A stretch of DNA of 64,000 nucleotides. Source: Neobacillus sp. DY30 (GTDB lineage: Bacteria > Bacillota > Bacilli > Bacillales > Cytobacillaceae). Below the pieces are notes generated by a model that searched no databases, was not told where the DNA came from, and worked only from the letters and a program-made list of their open reading frames with translations. A program made the translations under genes and the position numbers. The DNA lies in contig NZ_CP126093.1 in NCBI RefSeq assembly GCF_030123065.1, positions 5,772,001 through 5,836,000 on the forward strand, given 5' to 3'. This document shows positions 27,144 to 34,598 of the stretch, piece by piece (within the stretch, counting starts at the first letter, position 1; each line of letters starts with the position of its first letter).

Positions 27144-27235
27144 TATTTTCCTCCCTTCTATATAACAATCTATAATAATATTATATAAAAGCAGGAAAAC
27201 AAGCAACCAAATTTAGACAATTTTCTTCAATTCTC

Positions 27236-28639
27236 TTACTCTTGTTGTTTTATAACTCTATTATCTTTCACTGTAAAATCTTGTAAATTTTCTGTTTTCC
27301 CTTTAATAAACGGTCCTTTTAAACCCTCTATACTATTACCAGAAGCGTTAATGGTCCCTTTATATGAATCTAGTAACATAATAAATCCTTCTAGGGAACT
27401 TTTATTTATGCTTTTATAGGAGTTATTTAAAATATTCACATGATTACCAAGAGAAACGGCTATGAAACTTCTGCTAAAACCTTCGTGTACATTATTCTCA
27501 ACAGTAATGTTTGTACCCCTCGTTAAGAATCCATAGCTAAAATTTTTCACATAATTGTTCTTAAATGTTATATGATCGGCAGTTGAATGTGTTCCGAAAC
27601 CACTATTTCCACTAGCAAGAACACCATCTTTATACCCATAGGCTATTGAATTTGCAACTGTTCCAAATCGTGAAGGTGTATCACCAGAAAAGTCTACACC
27701 CCGTCGTACTCTAGCAAATGAACTGTTTGTGATCAATGTTCCTCTGCCGCCCCAATCCTGTATACCATATCCGGAAGTAATATCTTTTGTTGTACCTAGG
27801 TTAATCTTCACATTACTCACGACAGAGTTGTAGGTGTTTTTCAGTTGTATTCCAAGAAGCTTTGAATTTGTTACGGATACATTATTGATTTTTGCATCGA
27901 TGGTATAATTCACCTTTATCATTACCGTTTTTAATGGAGTAGGATGCATAAACGATACATGGCTTAATTCTAGAGATATTTGGGGATAAATTTTAGCCTC
28001 GACACTTTCATCTTTTCCTACATTGTACTTTCCATTGGTATTGCTATCTAAATAGACTTTCTTACCTTCAACTTTTTTTACCCTATGCAATTCACCCTTT
28101 TTTAGATAGCCTCTATTATCCCAAAACCAAAGTTTAGATGAGACTAAATGAATCAAGTCACCCGGCTCTATTCCCTTCGTATCATTTAACTCAACGTAAG
28201 GTTGATCATAGGCTATTTTTTTTGATACAAACGTAGATATATTTTCTACATTGTTAATTAGAATAGCACTCTCACTACTTTTTTGAATGATCATAGCCGG
28301 CCTGTCACTATCCTCACTTTTAATGGTGATTGTATGACTGCTTTCCAAAGGTTGATCTATGATATATCTTGCCCCCGCTTTTAGAAGAAGGGTATCACTA
28401 TGATCAATCGCCTTTTGAAGAGAGTTTGTATCTGGTTTGTTATCAAACCCATTTGCACCAAAATCCTCTGGTCTATGTTGAGATAATTCAGTTATTTCGG
28501 ATTCCCTTAAATCTTTACTCTCAACCGGGTGGTCCTCATACTTTAATGTGGGAATTTTCTCTTCTGATGTAAAATAAGAGACGACAATTGTTACAATAAA
28601 AAGCAAGATTACTATTATTGCATTACTCTTGATCTTCAT
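27236..28639 (-). CDS. Secreted right-handed beta-helix protein (pectate-lyase-like fold)
   Basis: 467 residues. An N-terminal hydrophobic helix (residues 7-22) acts as signal or anchor. RPEDFGANGFDNKPDTNSLQ is the familiar start of phage-tailspike and pectin-lyase-like folds, and the remainder has parallel beta-helix turns rich in N-x-S/T-V and NN ladders (ITNSSFARVRRGVDFSG, ITVENNVHEG). Enzymes of this fold cut or epimerise acidic polysaccharides; no catalytic set can be assigned. It follows the Asp2-like esterase and may act on the exported uronate polymer. Confidence 0.77.
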   Translation of the reverse strand: MKIKSNAIIVILLFIVTIVVSYFTSEEKIPTLKYEDHPVESKDLRESEITELSQHRPEDFGANGFDNKPDTNSLQKAIDHSDTLLLKAGARYIIDQPLESSHTITIKSEDSDRPAMIIQKSSESAILINNVENISTFVSKKIAYDQPYVELNDTKGIEPGDLIHLVSSKLWFWDNRGYLKKGELHRVKKVEGKKVYLDSNTNGKYNVGKDESVEAKIYPQISLELSHVSFMHPTPLKTVMIKVNYTIDAKINNVSVTNSKLLGIQLKNTYNSVVSNVKINLGTTKDITSGYGIQDWGGRGTLITNSSFARVRRGVDFSGDTPSRFGTVANSIAYGYKDGVLASGNSGFGTHSTADHITFKNNYVKNFSYGFLTRGTNITVENNVHEGFSRSFIAVSLGNHVNILNNSYKSINKSSLEGFIMLLDSYKGTINASGNSIEGLKGPFIKGKTENLQDFTVKDNRVIKQQE

Positions 28640-28709
28640 GGAAACTCTCCCTTTCTTATATTAGTGGATGATGAATGGAGAGGACTTCATATCCACTATG
28701 ACTCACCTC

Positions 28710-29735
28710 TTAAACTACAATTGGATTTGCACCAATTTTTACAATTCCCTTCTCATTTCGTACGTATATCCTAACCCGGTAATTCCCCGCTTCTCTAATT
28801 TGTACCTTGCAGGTGTTTGCTCTACTATAATGTACCTTTTCAAAAGGATCATTTTCATTCCCTTTAAAGAAATAATAGGCATATCTGACCGATGAATCAT
28901 TTTTTAAAGAGTCTGAAATCCTGCAGCTAACTTTTAACTCATTTCCTTCTTGTTCTAACAGAGCTTCTGAAACAGCTATCTTCCCCGTAATTCTGGATAA
29001 TTGGTTCAGTAAAAAAGGTGTATAGTATGTACCGATTAGTCCATGATCCGAGTATTCTTGTATATCTAAGTTAAAAGGGATTCTAGACTTCTTCAGATTT
29101 TCAATAAAAGGTTTTCCATAATTAATAAAATGATGATCACCAGAACCGCCATGGATATTATATTCTGTATTTTTCCTCGGATTAAAAAAGATTTTGTCAT
29201 AAAACCGGTTTAAGAATCGTCGATCATTTTCTTCATTGCCGCCCGTTATTAACTTTAATACTGTATCTCGGGTGTATTTATTTAGCCAAAGGTAGTCGCC
29301 AACTTTTGTTTGCATTCCTCCAGCAATTACATGACCTAAGCTGTATTTCATTCCAAAATACAAAGCAGCGGTGCCGCCTTTACTTGAGCCAATCGTAATC
29401 ACATTTGACATCGGAATTCGCATCCGATTTGCTATATAATTAATTAAGGCCATAACGGTTACTTCATAATCTAGAGATTTATTTTTCCCAAGATAATAAC
29501 ATGGGTGATCCTCGTAACTATCTAAGATATAAAGTTGGTGGCAATTAAAGTTTTTCAACTGTTTCACATAGTTATATCTAGCTGGCTCACCTGTAGATTC
29601 TTTCCCATTGAAGCCTGAAAATCCAATAATTAAGTGATTACATTCTTCTGTTGAAAGGGATAAATAATATTTAATGGGTATCGCACCATTAAAGACCTTT
29701 TCATTCTCTTTAATCATTTCCGAAATTGAAGACAA
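28710..29735 (-). CDS. Asp2-like alpha/beta hydrolase with C-terminal Y_Y_Y-like module
   Basis: 341 residues. Residues 20-255 form an alpha/beta hydrolase like the accessory-Sec protein Asp2, with nucleophile elbow GSSKGG (Ser118), GDHHF (Asp200) and SDHG (His231) as a plausible triad. Residues 260-341 are a beta-rich module with VRYAYYFFKG and NYRVRIYVRNEKG. No signal peptide. Asp2 acts in O-acetylation of glycoprotein sugars; here an esterase or acyltransferase for the polysaccharide is likely. The hydrolase domain and the tail are both repeated in the heparinase fusion at 34599, and the tail also in 29773. TTG start after GGGTGGG. A relation to XcbB/CpsF capsule proteins is another option. 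Confidence 0.75.
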   Translation of the reverse strand: MSSISEMIKENEKVFNGAIPIKYYLSLSTEECNHLIIGFSGFNGKESTGEPARYNYVKQLKNFNCHQLYILDSYEDHPCYYLGKNKSLDYEVTVMALINYIANRMRIPMSNVITIGSSKGGTAALYFGMKYSLGHVIAGGMQTKVGDYLWLNKYTRDTVLKLITGGNEENDRRFLNRFYDKIFFNPRKNTEYNIHGGSGDHHFINYGKPFIENLKKSRIPFNLDIQEYSDHGLIGTYYTPFLLNQLSRITGKIAVSEALLEQEGNELKVSCRISDSLKNDSSVRYAYYFFKGNENDPFEKVHYSRANTCKVQIREAGNYRVRIYVRNEKGIVKIGANPIVV

Positions 29736-29772
29736 ATTGACCCACCCTTTGTTTCTCTTAATTTAATGTTTC

Positions 29773-30777
29773 TTATTTAAAATACCCCTTATATTTCTCT
29801 ATATCTGTACTGATAACTCTTGCCGGTACACCAGCAACAACGCAATTGTCAGGTACATCTTTAGTCACAACAGCATTCGCACCAATGATTACGTTGTTAC
29901 CAATTCTTCCGCCAATACATTTAGCCCCAGGTGAAATAAAAACATTATCTCCTATGATAGGCGTTTCACCGCGTGAACCAATGGTTACATTTTGTCCAAT
30001 TACGCAATTTTTTCCTATTCTTGCTTTCGTATGTATGACAACTCCAATTCCTCCATATCCAAATCTAGTTCCTTCTCCTAACTCAGCGGTATAAGGCACA
30101 ACTGAACTAAAACGGAAATGGATAAAGCGCTTAATTAGCTTTGCCCCGGATAGCAACCCATTTGAGTAACAGTATTTTGCAATTTCGTAAAGCTCTAACA
30201 AACTTAATTCAAACATTGTTTTAGTCACTAAATTATCTGGTACAAAAATGGAAGTAAAGATATCAGATTGATCATTTATTCTTTCGTTTTTAGGATCTAC
30301 ATAAACAATCTTTAAATGATCTAACCTTTCGGCATATGCAGGTTCAATAATTTTTACATTAAAAAATGATTGTCCCCATTTCTCCATGTCATCATCAATA
30401 AAAAAAGAAACCTTATATTTTGTTTCCAGGATTGCTTTAACCGCAGCAGCTAATCTTGAAACCCCGTAAATAGCCACCTCTGGTTTACCAATAGGAGAAG
30501 CTTTGTCCTTAAAACCATTAAATGTGATTTTTTCACTCGTGTTGATAATTTTATTATTTTGTTTATCTTTAATAAAAACTCGCACAGAGTAAATCCCTTT
30601 ATCCTGAAGGTTAAATAAGATACTCGGATTGTCTGAATAAGCGACCTTTTCAATAATTTCTTGATCCTTGTATAGATAGAATGCATACTTTAATTGCTCA
30701 CCAATTGCCTTACATTCAACCTTTAGCTGAAAAAAGTTCACCAATTTTGTAATGAATTTTTCTACATTAATGGCCAT
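29773..30777 (-). CDS. Hexapeptide acetyltransferase with N-terminal Y_Y_Y-like module
   Basis: 334 residues. Residues 10-90 carry the beta module seen in its neighbours (LKYAFYLYKDQE, YSVRVFIKDKQ). Residues 95-175 look like a PglD-type Rossmann start (EVAIYGVSRLAAAVKAIL, SFFIDDDMEKWG). Residues 225-334 are a serine-acetyltransferase-like left-handed helix (GIGVVIHTKARIGKNCVIGQNVTIGSR, catalytic-type His, ending DVPDNCVVAGVPARVI). It would O- or N-acetylate a sugar with acetyl-CoA. It is followed within 40 bp by the Asp2-like gene, and both may modify the same polymer. A separate transcript from the ABC exporter, because a terminator lies upstream. Confidence 0.83.
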   Translation of the reverse strand: MAINVEKFITKLVNFFQLKVECKAIGEQLKYAFYLYKDQEIIEKVAYSDNPSILFNLQDKGIYSVRVFIKDKQNNKIINTSEKITFNGFKDKASPIGKPEVAIYGVSRLAAAVKAILETKYKVSFFIDDDMEKWGQSFFNVKIIEPAYAERLDHLKIVYVDPKNERINDQSDIFTSIFVPDNLVTKTMFELSLLELYEIAKYCYSNGLLSGAKLIKRFIHFRFSSVVPYTAELGEGTRFGYGGIGVVIHTKARIGKNCVIGQNVTIGSRGETPIIGDNVFISPGAKCIGGRIGNNVIIGANAVVTKDVPDNCVVAGVPARVISTDIEKYKGYFK

Positions 30778-30819
30778 CCCATAACACCTCTTACAGTAAT
30801 CTCACAATCTTTGGCAATA

Positions 30820-30854
30820 CACAAAATATCCACCTATTCAAGGTGGGGTATTTT
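30820..30854 (-). terminator. Terminator of the second polysaccharide operon (after tagH)
   Basis: AAAATACCCCACC and GGTGGATATTTT pair across TTGAATA, then TATTTTGTGT on the minus strand. The stem overlaps the tagH stop codon. Confidence 0.65.
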
Positions 30855-32487
30855 ATCGTTCTTCTATTATTATTGATCTTTCACTTTTATTTATAATAAT
30901 TTTATTGTTATCTGTATTTATAAGAGAATAATTTTCCTCTTCATCTATTAATGAAGCATTCTGAACTACTTCCATAAAATCTTCTGATTCGATATCAATA
31001 TTGTTTATTATAATTGCGTCAGCTACTCCATTTTCAATTCGATATTGAATATCGCCGCCGCTAAACTCGAGTAAAGTTATCATTGAGCTTACTTCAACTA
31101 CACCACTTAACCCATTAAGGTTATTCTTTATAACCTCTTCTTCTGAGCCAATATAGGATAGATAAAATTGATAAGCATTTTTAAAAGAGTTTGGAGCAAT
31201 GGATAACATATCATTCATGGTAATATCGTTATCACTAACTTCAGAGTCCATTAATTTAATATTACCCTCCTGTGTGTATCCTATCACTCCATCCTCCAAT
31301 TTAACTTTATATAAATCATCACTTTGTTCTAAGACATAGACCTTTTCAGAAAACGACAAGTTACGAATTGGGCTTTTTTTTTCAACTTTTTCATAAACAT
31401 CTGAGCCATTCTTTATGACAAGGCCATCACTGTTTATGATTGTTTTTTTATTTGAGGAATCAGCCGCTGATTGTTCTTTACCAGTGACCTTTTCCTTACT
31501 TCCAATAGCTTCAGCCGTTTTTTCATCACTCGTAACCCCATTATTAATTAATAAAAATGCATTAATAATAAAGAAGATAAATAAAGCCCCAAGCAGAAGA
31601 TTTTTCTTTTCCTTTACCTCCGGCACCTTTGACTTACGTAAGGATCGGCTTCTTGAAAGTTCTTGATTGTTTCCTGTAGAAGGATCATTTTCTTCGTTCA
31701 CTAATTGCTTTGCCATCATTTCATTTTTATATCTTCTCTGTTCCTTAGGACTAAGCCCCTTATGCCAGGAAATGTAATCTTTATAATCTTTAATCACTTT
31801 ACCGATTCTTCCGAAATCTTGTACTTTTCCATGATGTAACCAAATAACCTTATCGCAAAATGAACGAACTTGCGAAATGGAATGACTAATAAAGAAAATG
31901 GTCTTTCCCTGCTGTTTAAACTCTTCCATCTTCGCTAAACACTTTTCATAAAATGTTTCATCTCCAACGGATAGTGCCTCGTCAATAATCAGGACATCCG
32001 GATCTGTATGAACCGAAATAGCAAATCCTAAACGTGAACGCATTCCACTTGAATAGTTTTTTACAGGTTGATTAATAAAATCGCCTATATCAGCAAATTC
32101 AATAATTTTAGGTGTGATTTCTTTTATTTCTTCTTTTTTTAATCCATGCATTAAACATTTAATTTCAATATTTTCCATGCCGGTTAAATTATTATTTAAT
32201 CCTGCTGAAATAGCAATAAGAGATGTTTCGCCATTAATAGTGATTTTCCCAGATGTAGGCGGTAAAACTTGTGCTAACAAATTGGACAGTGTTGACTTAC
32301 CAGAACCGTTCACACCAATAATTCCAATTGTCTCACCTTCATATACCTCAAACGATACATTTTTAAGTGCATAGAAGGTTTTATTCTTTCGTTTTGTTGT
32401 TTTAAATAGATCTAACAACTTATCAAATTTCCCCTCATAAAGGGTATAGCTTTTTGAAACATTTTCAAATTTCACTTTTGGCTTCAT
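30853..32487 (-). CDS. tagH: Polysaccharide/teichoic acid ABC exporter, ATP-binding protein with extracellular tail
   Basis: 544 residues. The ABC domain (1-245) has GVNGSGKST (Walker A), YSSGMRSRLGFA (signature) and DVLIIDEALS (Walker B). A linker precedes one membrane helix (NLLLGALFIFFIINAFLL, about 295-312), followed by an outside tail with an SH3-like part (VYEKVEKKSPIRNLSF...YKVKLEDGVIGYT) and an acidic end. This architecture, ATPase plus helix plus external SH3-like tail, is that of B. subtilis TagH, not of Wzt. Works with TagG (32503) to flip the completed lipid-linked polymer. GGAGG precedes ATG. Confidence 0.9.
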   Translation of the reverse strand: MKPKVKFENVSKSYTLYEGKFDKLLDLFKTTKRKNKTFYALKNVSFEVYEGETIGIIGVNGSGKSTLSNLLAQVLPPTSGKITINGETSLIAISAGLNNNLTGMENIEIKCLMHGLKKEEIKEITPKIIEFADIGDFINQPVKNYSSGMRSRLGFAISVHTDPDVLIIDEALSVGDETFYEKCLAKMEEFKQQGKTIFFISHSISQVRSFCDKVIWLHHGKVQDFGRIGKVIKDYKDYISWHKGLSPKEQRRYKNEMMAKQLVNEENDPSTGNNQELSRSRSLRKSKVPEVKEKKNLLLGALFIFFIINAFLLINNGVTSDEKTAEAIGSKEKVTGKEQSAADSSNKKTIINSDGLVIKNGSDVYEKVEKKSPIRNLSFSEKVYVLEQSDDLYKVKLEDGVIGYTQEGNIKLMDSEVSDNDITMNDMLSIAPNSFKNAYQFYLSYIGSEEEVIKNNLNGLSGVVEVSSMITLLEFSGGDIQYRIENGVADAIIINNIDIESEDFMEVVQNASLIDEEENYSLINTDNNKIIINKSERSIIIEER

Positions 32488-32502
32488 AATATAAGCCTCC
32501 GA

Positions 32503-33306
32503 TTAAATGTAGTCTACAAATTTATTTCGAAATTTAATATGCATATATGAACCCAAAAAGAGCAGTAGTAAAGTAAGACTCCAGAAATAAGAAGTATACT
32601 TAATATCTATAAAAAACCAACCTTGTCCAAGAAATGTATTTCTAAATCCTTGTATTAAGTAGAAAACGGGATTTAATTTTAATATATTTATATAGATAGT
32701 TGGCAGGTTATCCATTTTCCATACAATCGGTAATAGATAGAACATCATTCTCATTGCCGACTGAATAATCATCTGAAAGTCTCTAATAATAATTGAAATT
32801 GTTGAAAATAAGAGTGATGTAGCAAATAAAAAAGTAAATAAACAAAATAAATAATAAGGAAGCTGCAGTAAGTAAATTCCAGAATTTATATTATTAATAA
32901 ACAGTAATATGACTAATACTATCATCATAACCAGAAAATTAAAGCCATTGGTTACTAAGTTAACCGAAGGCAATATACTTACTGGGAATTTCATCTTTGA
33001 GACTAAGCTAATTCTTGAGTAAATACTATTGGAGCCTTGCATCATCGTAGGACCTATAAAAAACCATGGGATTAATCCTACTAAAAGCCAAATCAGAAAA
33101 GGAGTGTCCCCAACCGGAGACCCCTTCCTGATTCCAAAACCAAACACAAACCAATATAAAGCCACTTGGATAGCAGGATTTAAAAATTGCCATAGCCACC
33201 CTAAGTAGTGTAACTGGTATTTTCCTTTTATATCATAAATAGCTAATCGGAAAATAAGGTGAACATTTTTCAATTGTTCATTTAGGACTTGTAAAACAAA
33301 TCTCAT
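32503..33306 (-). CDS. tagG: Polysaccharide/teichoic acid ABC exporter permease
   Basis: 267 residues with six membrane helices and the ABC-2 export features: an amphipathic start, DIKGKYQLHYLGWLWQFLNPAIQ, the PFLIWLLVGLIPWFF segment and SMKFPVSILP-like loop. Its ATG overlaps the wecC stop (ATGA), so the two are translated together. With tagH, it exports a finished polymer, in contrast to the Wzy pathway of the first locus. Confidence 0.92.
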   Translation of the reverse strand: MRFVLQVLNEQLKNVHLIFRLAIYDIKGKYQLHYLGWLWQFLNPAIQVALYWFVFGFGIRKGSPVGDTPFLIWLLVGLIPWFFIGPTMMQGSNSIYSRISLVSKMKFPVSILPSVNLVTNGFNFLVMMIVLVILLFINNINSGIYLLQLPYYLFCLFTFLFATSLLFSTISIIIRDFQMIIQSAMRMMFYLLPIVWKMDNLPTIYINILKLNPVFYLIQGFRNTFLGQGWFFIDIKYTSYFWSLTLLLLFLGSYMHIKFRNKFVDYI

Positions 33307-34580
33307 ATAGTAATTGCTTCCTTCTTAGTCGCTTTATAAAGGTTTCCAAAGTTGTAGTATTCTACTTCAGTAGGAATCATGCCGACTACATTTTTAGTAT
33401 CAAAGATTCTCTTATGAGCCATGCCATTAAGTTCTTCTGGTTTGATTTCTTTAAACTCATTATGGTCTGTAAGAACAACAATTAGATCTGAAGCATGAAC
33501 TGCATCATTAATGTTTTCAATAACAAAGTCTTCCTCAACATGTGGGTCGTACGCACGAACGTTGTACTTTCCTTGTACTTGTAGCATTTGATAGATTTCC
33601 ATCGCTGGACTCTCGCGAATATCGTCAACATTACCCTTATATGTTAAACCAAATAGAGTAACATTCTTTCCTTCTACTGATTCCATTAATCTATCAATAT
33701 TTTCTATTACATACTCAGGCATAGAAGTATTGATAGTCCTTGCTAGATTAATTAATTGTGCTTGTTCTGGCGCTTTTGCTACGATGAAATATGGGTCAAC
33801 AGCTAAACAGTGACCGCCAACACCTGGCCCTGGTGTGTGAAGATTTACACGCGGGTGCTTATTAGCCATCTCAATTACATCAAGAGCATTAATCTCTAAC
33901 TCGTTACATACTTTTGTAAGTTCATTCGCCAATGCAATGTTTACATCACGGAATGTGTTTTCCATTAACTTAGACATTTCTGCTGTTTTCGCATTTGTCT
34001 TAATGATTTCGCCCTTAACAAACGTGCTATAAACCATTGCACCCGCTTCAGTACACTCAGGTGTAATTCCGCCTACAATACGGTTGTTATAGATTAATTC
34101 GTGAAGAATTTGACCCGGAAGTACTCTTTCAGGACAGTGAACTAAGAAAATATCCTTACCCACTACAAAGCCAGCTTCTTCTACTAACGGCTTAACATGG
34201 TCATCCATACTTCTTGGTCCAATTGTTGATTCTACGATTAAGACATTCCCCTTCTGTACATATGGAAGTGCTGCTTTCACACCGCTTAATACATAGGTTA
34301 AATCACAAGATTTATATAAATCATCATTATTGGGAGTAGGAACTGCAATAATAAATGCATCTGCAGCTTCTGGAGTTAGGGAAGCCTTAAACTTTCCGCT
34401 CTCAATTACTTCTGTAAGTGCCTCTTGTAAGCCAGGCTCTTCAATATGAATTTTGCCACTATTTAAAGATTCGATTACCGCTGGTTTAACATCTACACCT
34501 ACAACCTCTACACCGTGTTTTGCGAACATAATTGAAGTTGGTAATCCTATATAACCTAAGCCAATCGTTACTAGTTTCAT
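33303..34580 (-). CDS. wecC: UDP-N-acetyl-D-mannosamine dehydrogenase
   Basis: 425 residues of the UDP-sugar dehydrogenase superfamily, WecC subgroup: MKLVTIGLGYIGLPTSIMFA, AVPTPNNDD, VESTIGPRS, CPERVLPGQ and the catalytic cysteine in GPGVGGHCLAVDPYF; the C-terminal domain has LTYKGNVDDIRESPA. It oxidises UDP-ManNAc to UDP-ManNAc-uronate. The supplier is WecB at 42328 in the same operon. The GPGVGGHC form separates it from the ugd at 1, which has GGSCFPKD. Confidence 0.92.
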   Translation of the reverse strand: MKLVTIGLGYIGLPTSIMFAKHGVEVVGVDVKPAVIESLNSGKIHIEEPGLQEALTEVIESGKFKASLTPEAADAFIIAVPTPNNDDLYKSCDLTYVLSGVKAALPYVQKGNVLIVESTIGPRSMDDHVKPLVEEAGFVVGKDIFLVHCPERVLPGQILHELIYNNRIVGGITPECTEAGAMVYSTFVKGEIIKTNAKTAEMSKLMENTFRDVNIALANELTKVCNELEINALDVIEMANKHPRVNLHTPGPGVGGHCLAVDPYFIVAKAPEQAQLINLARTINTSMPEYVIENIDRLMESVEGKNVTLFGLTYKGNVDDIRESPAMEIYQMLQVQGKYNVRAYDPHVEEDFVIENINDAVHASDLIVVLTDHNEFKEIKPEELNGMAHKRIFDTKNVVGMIPTEVEYYNFGNLYKATKKEAITI

Positions 34581-34598
34581 TTCTCTACCATCCTTTTA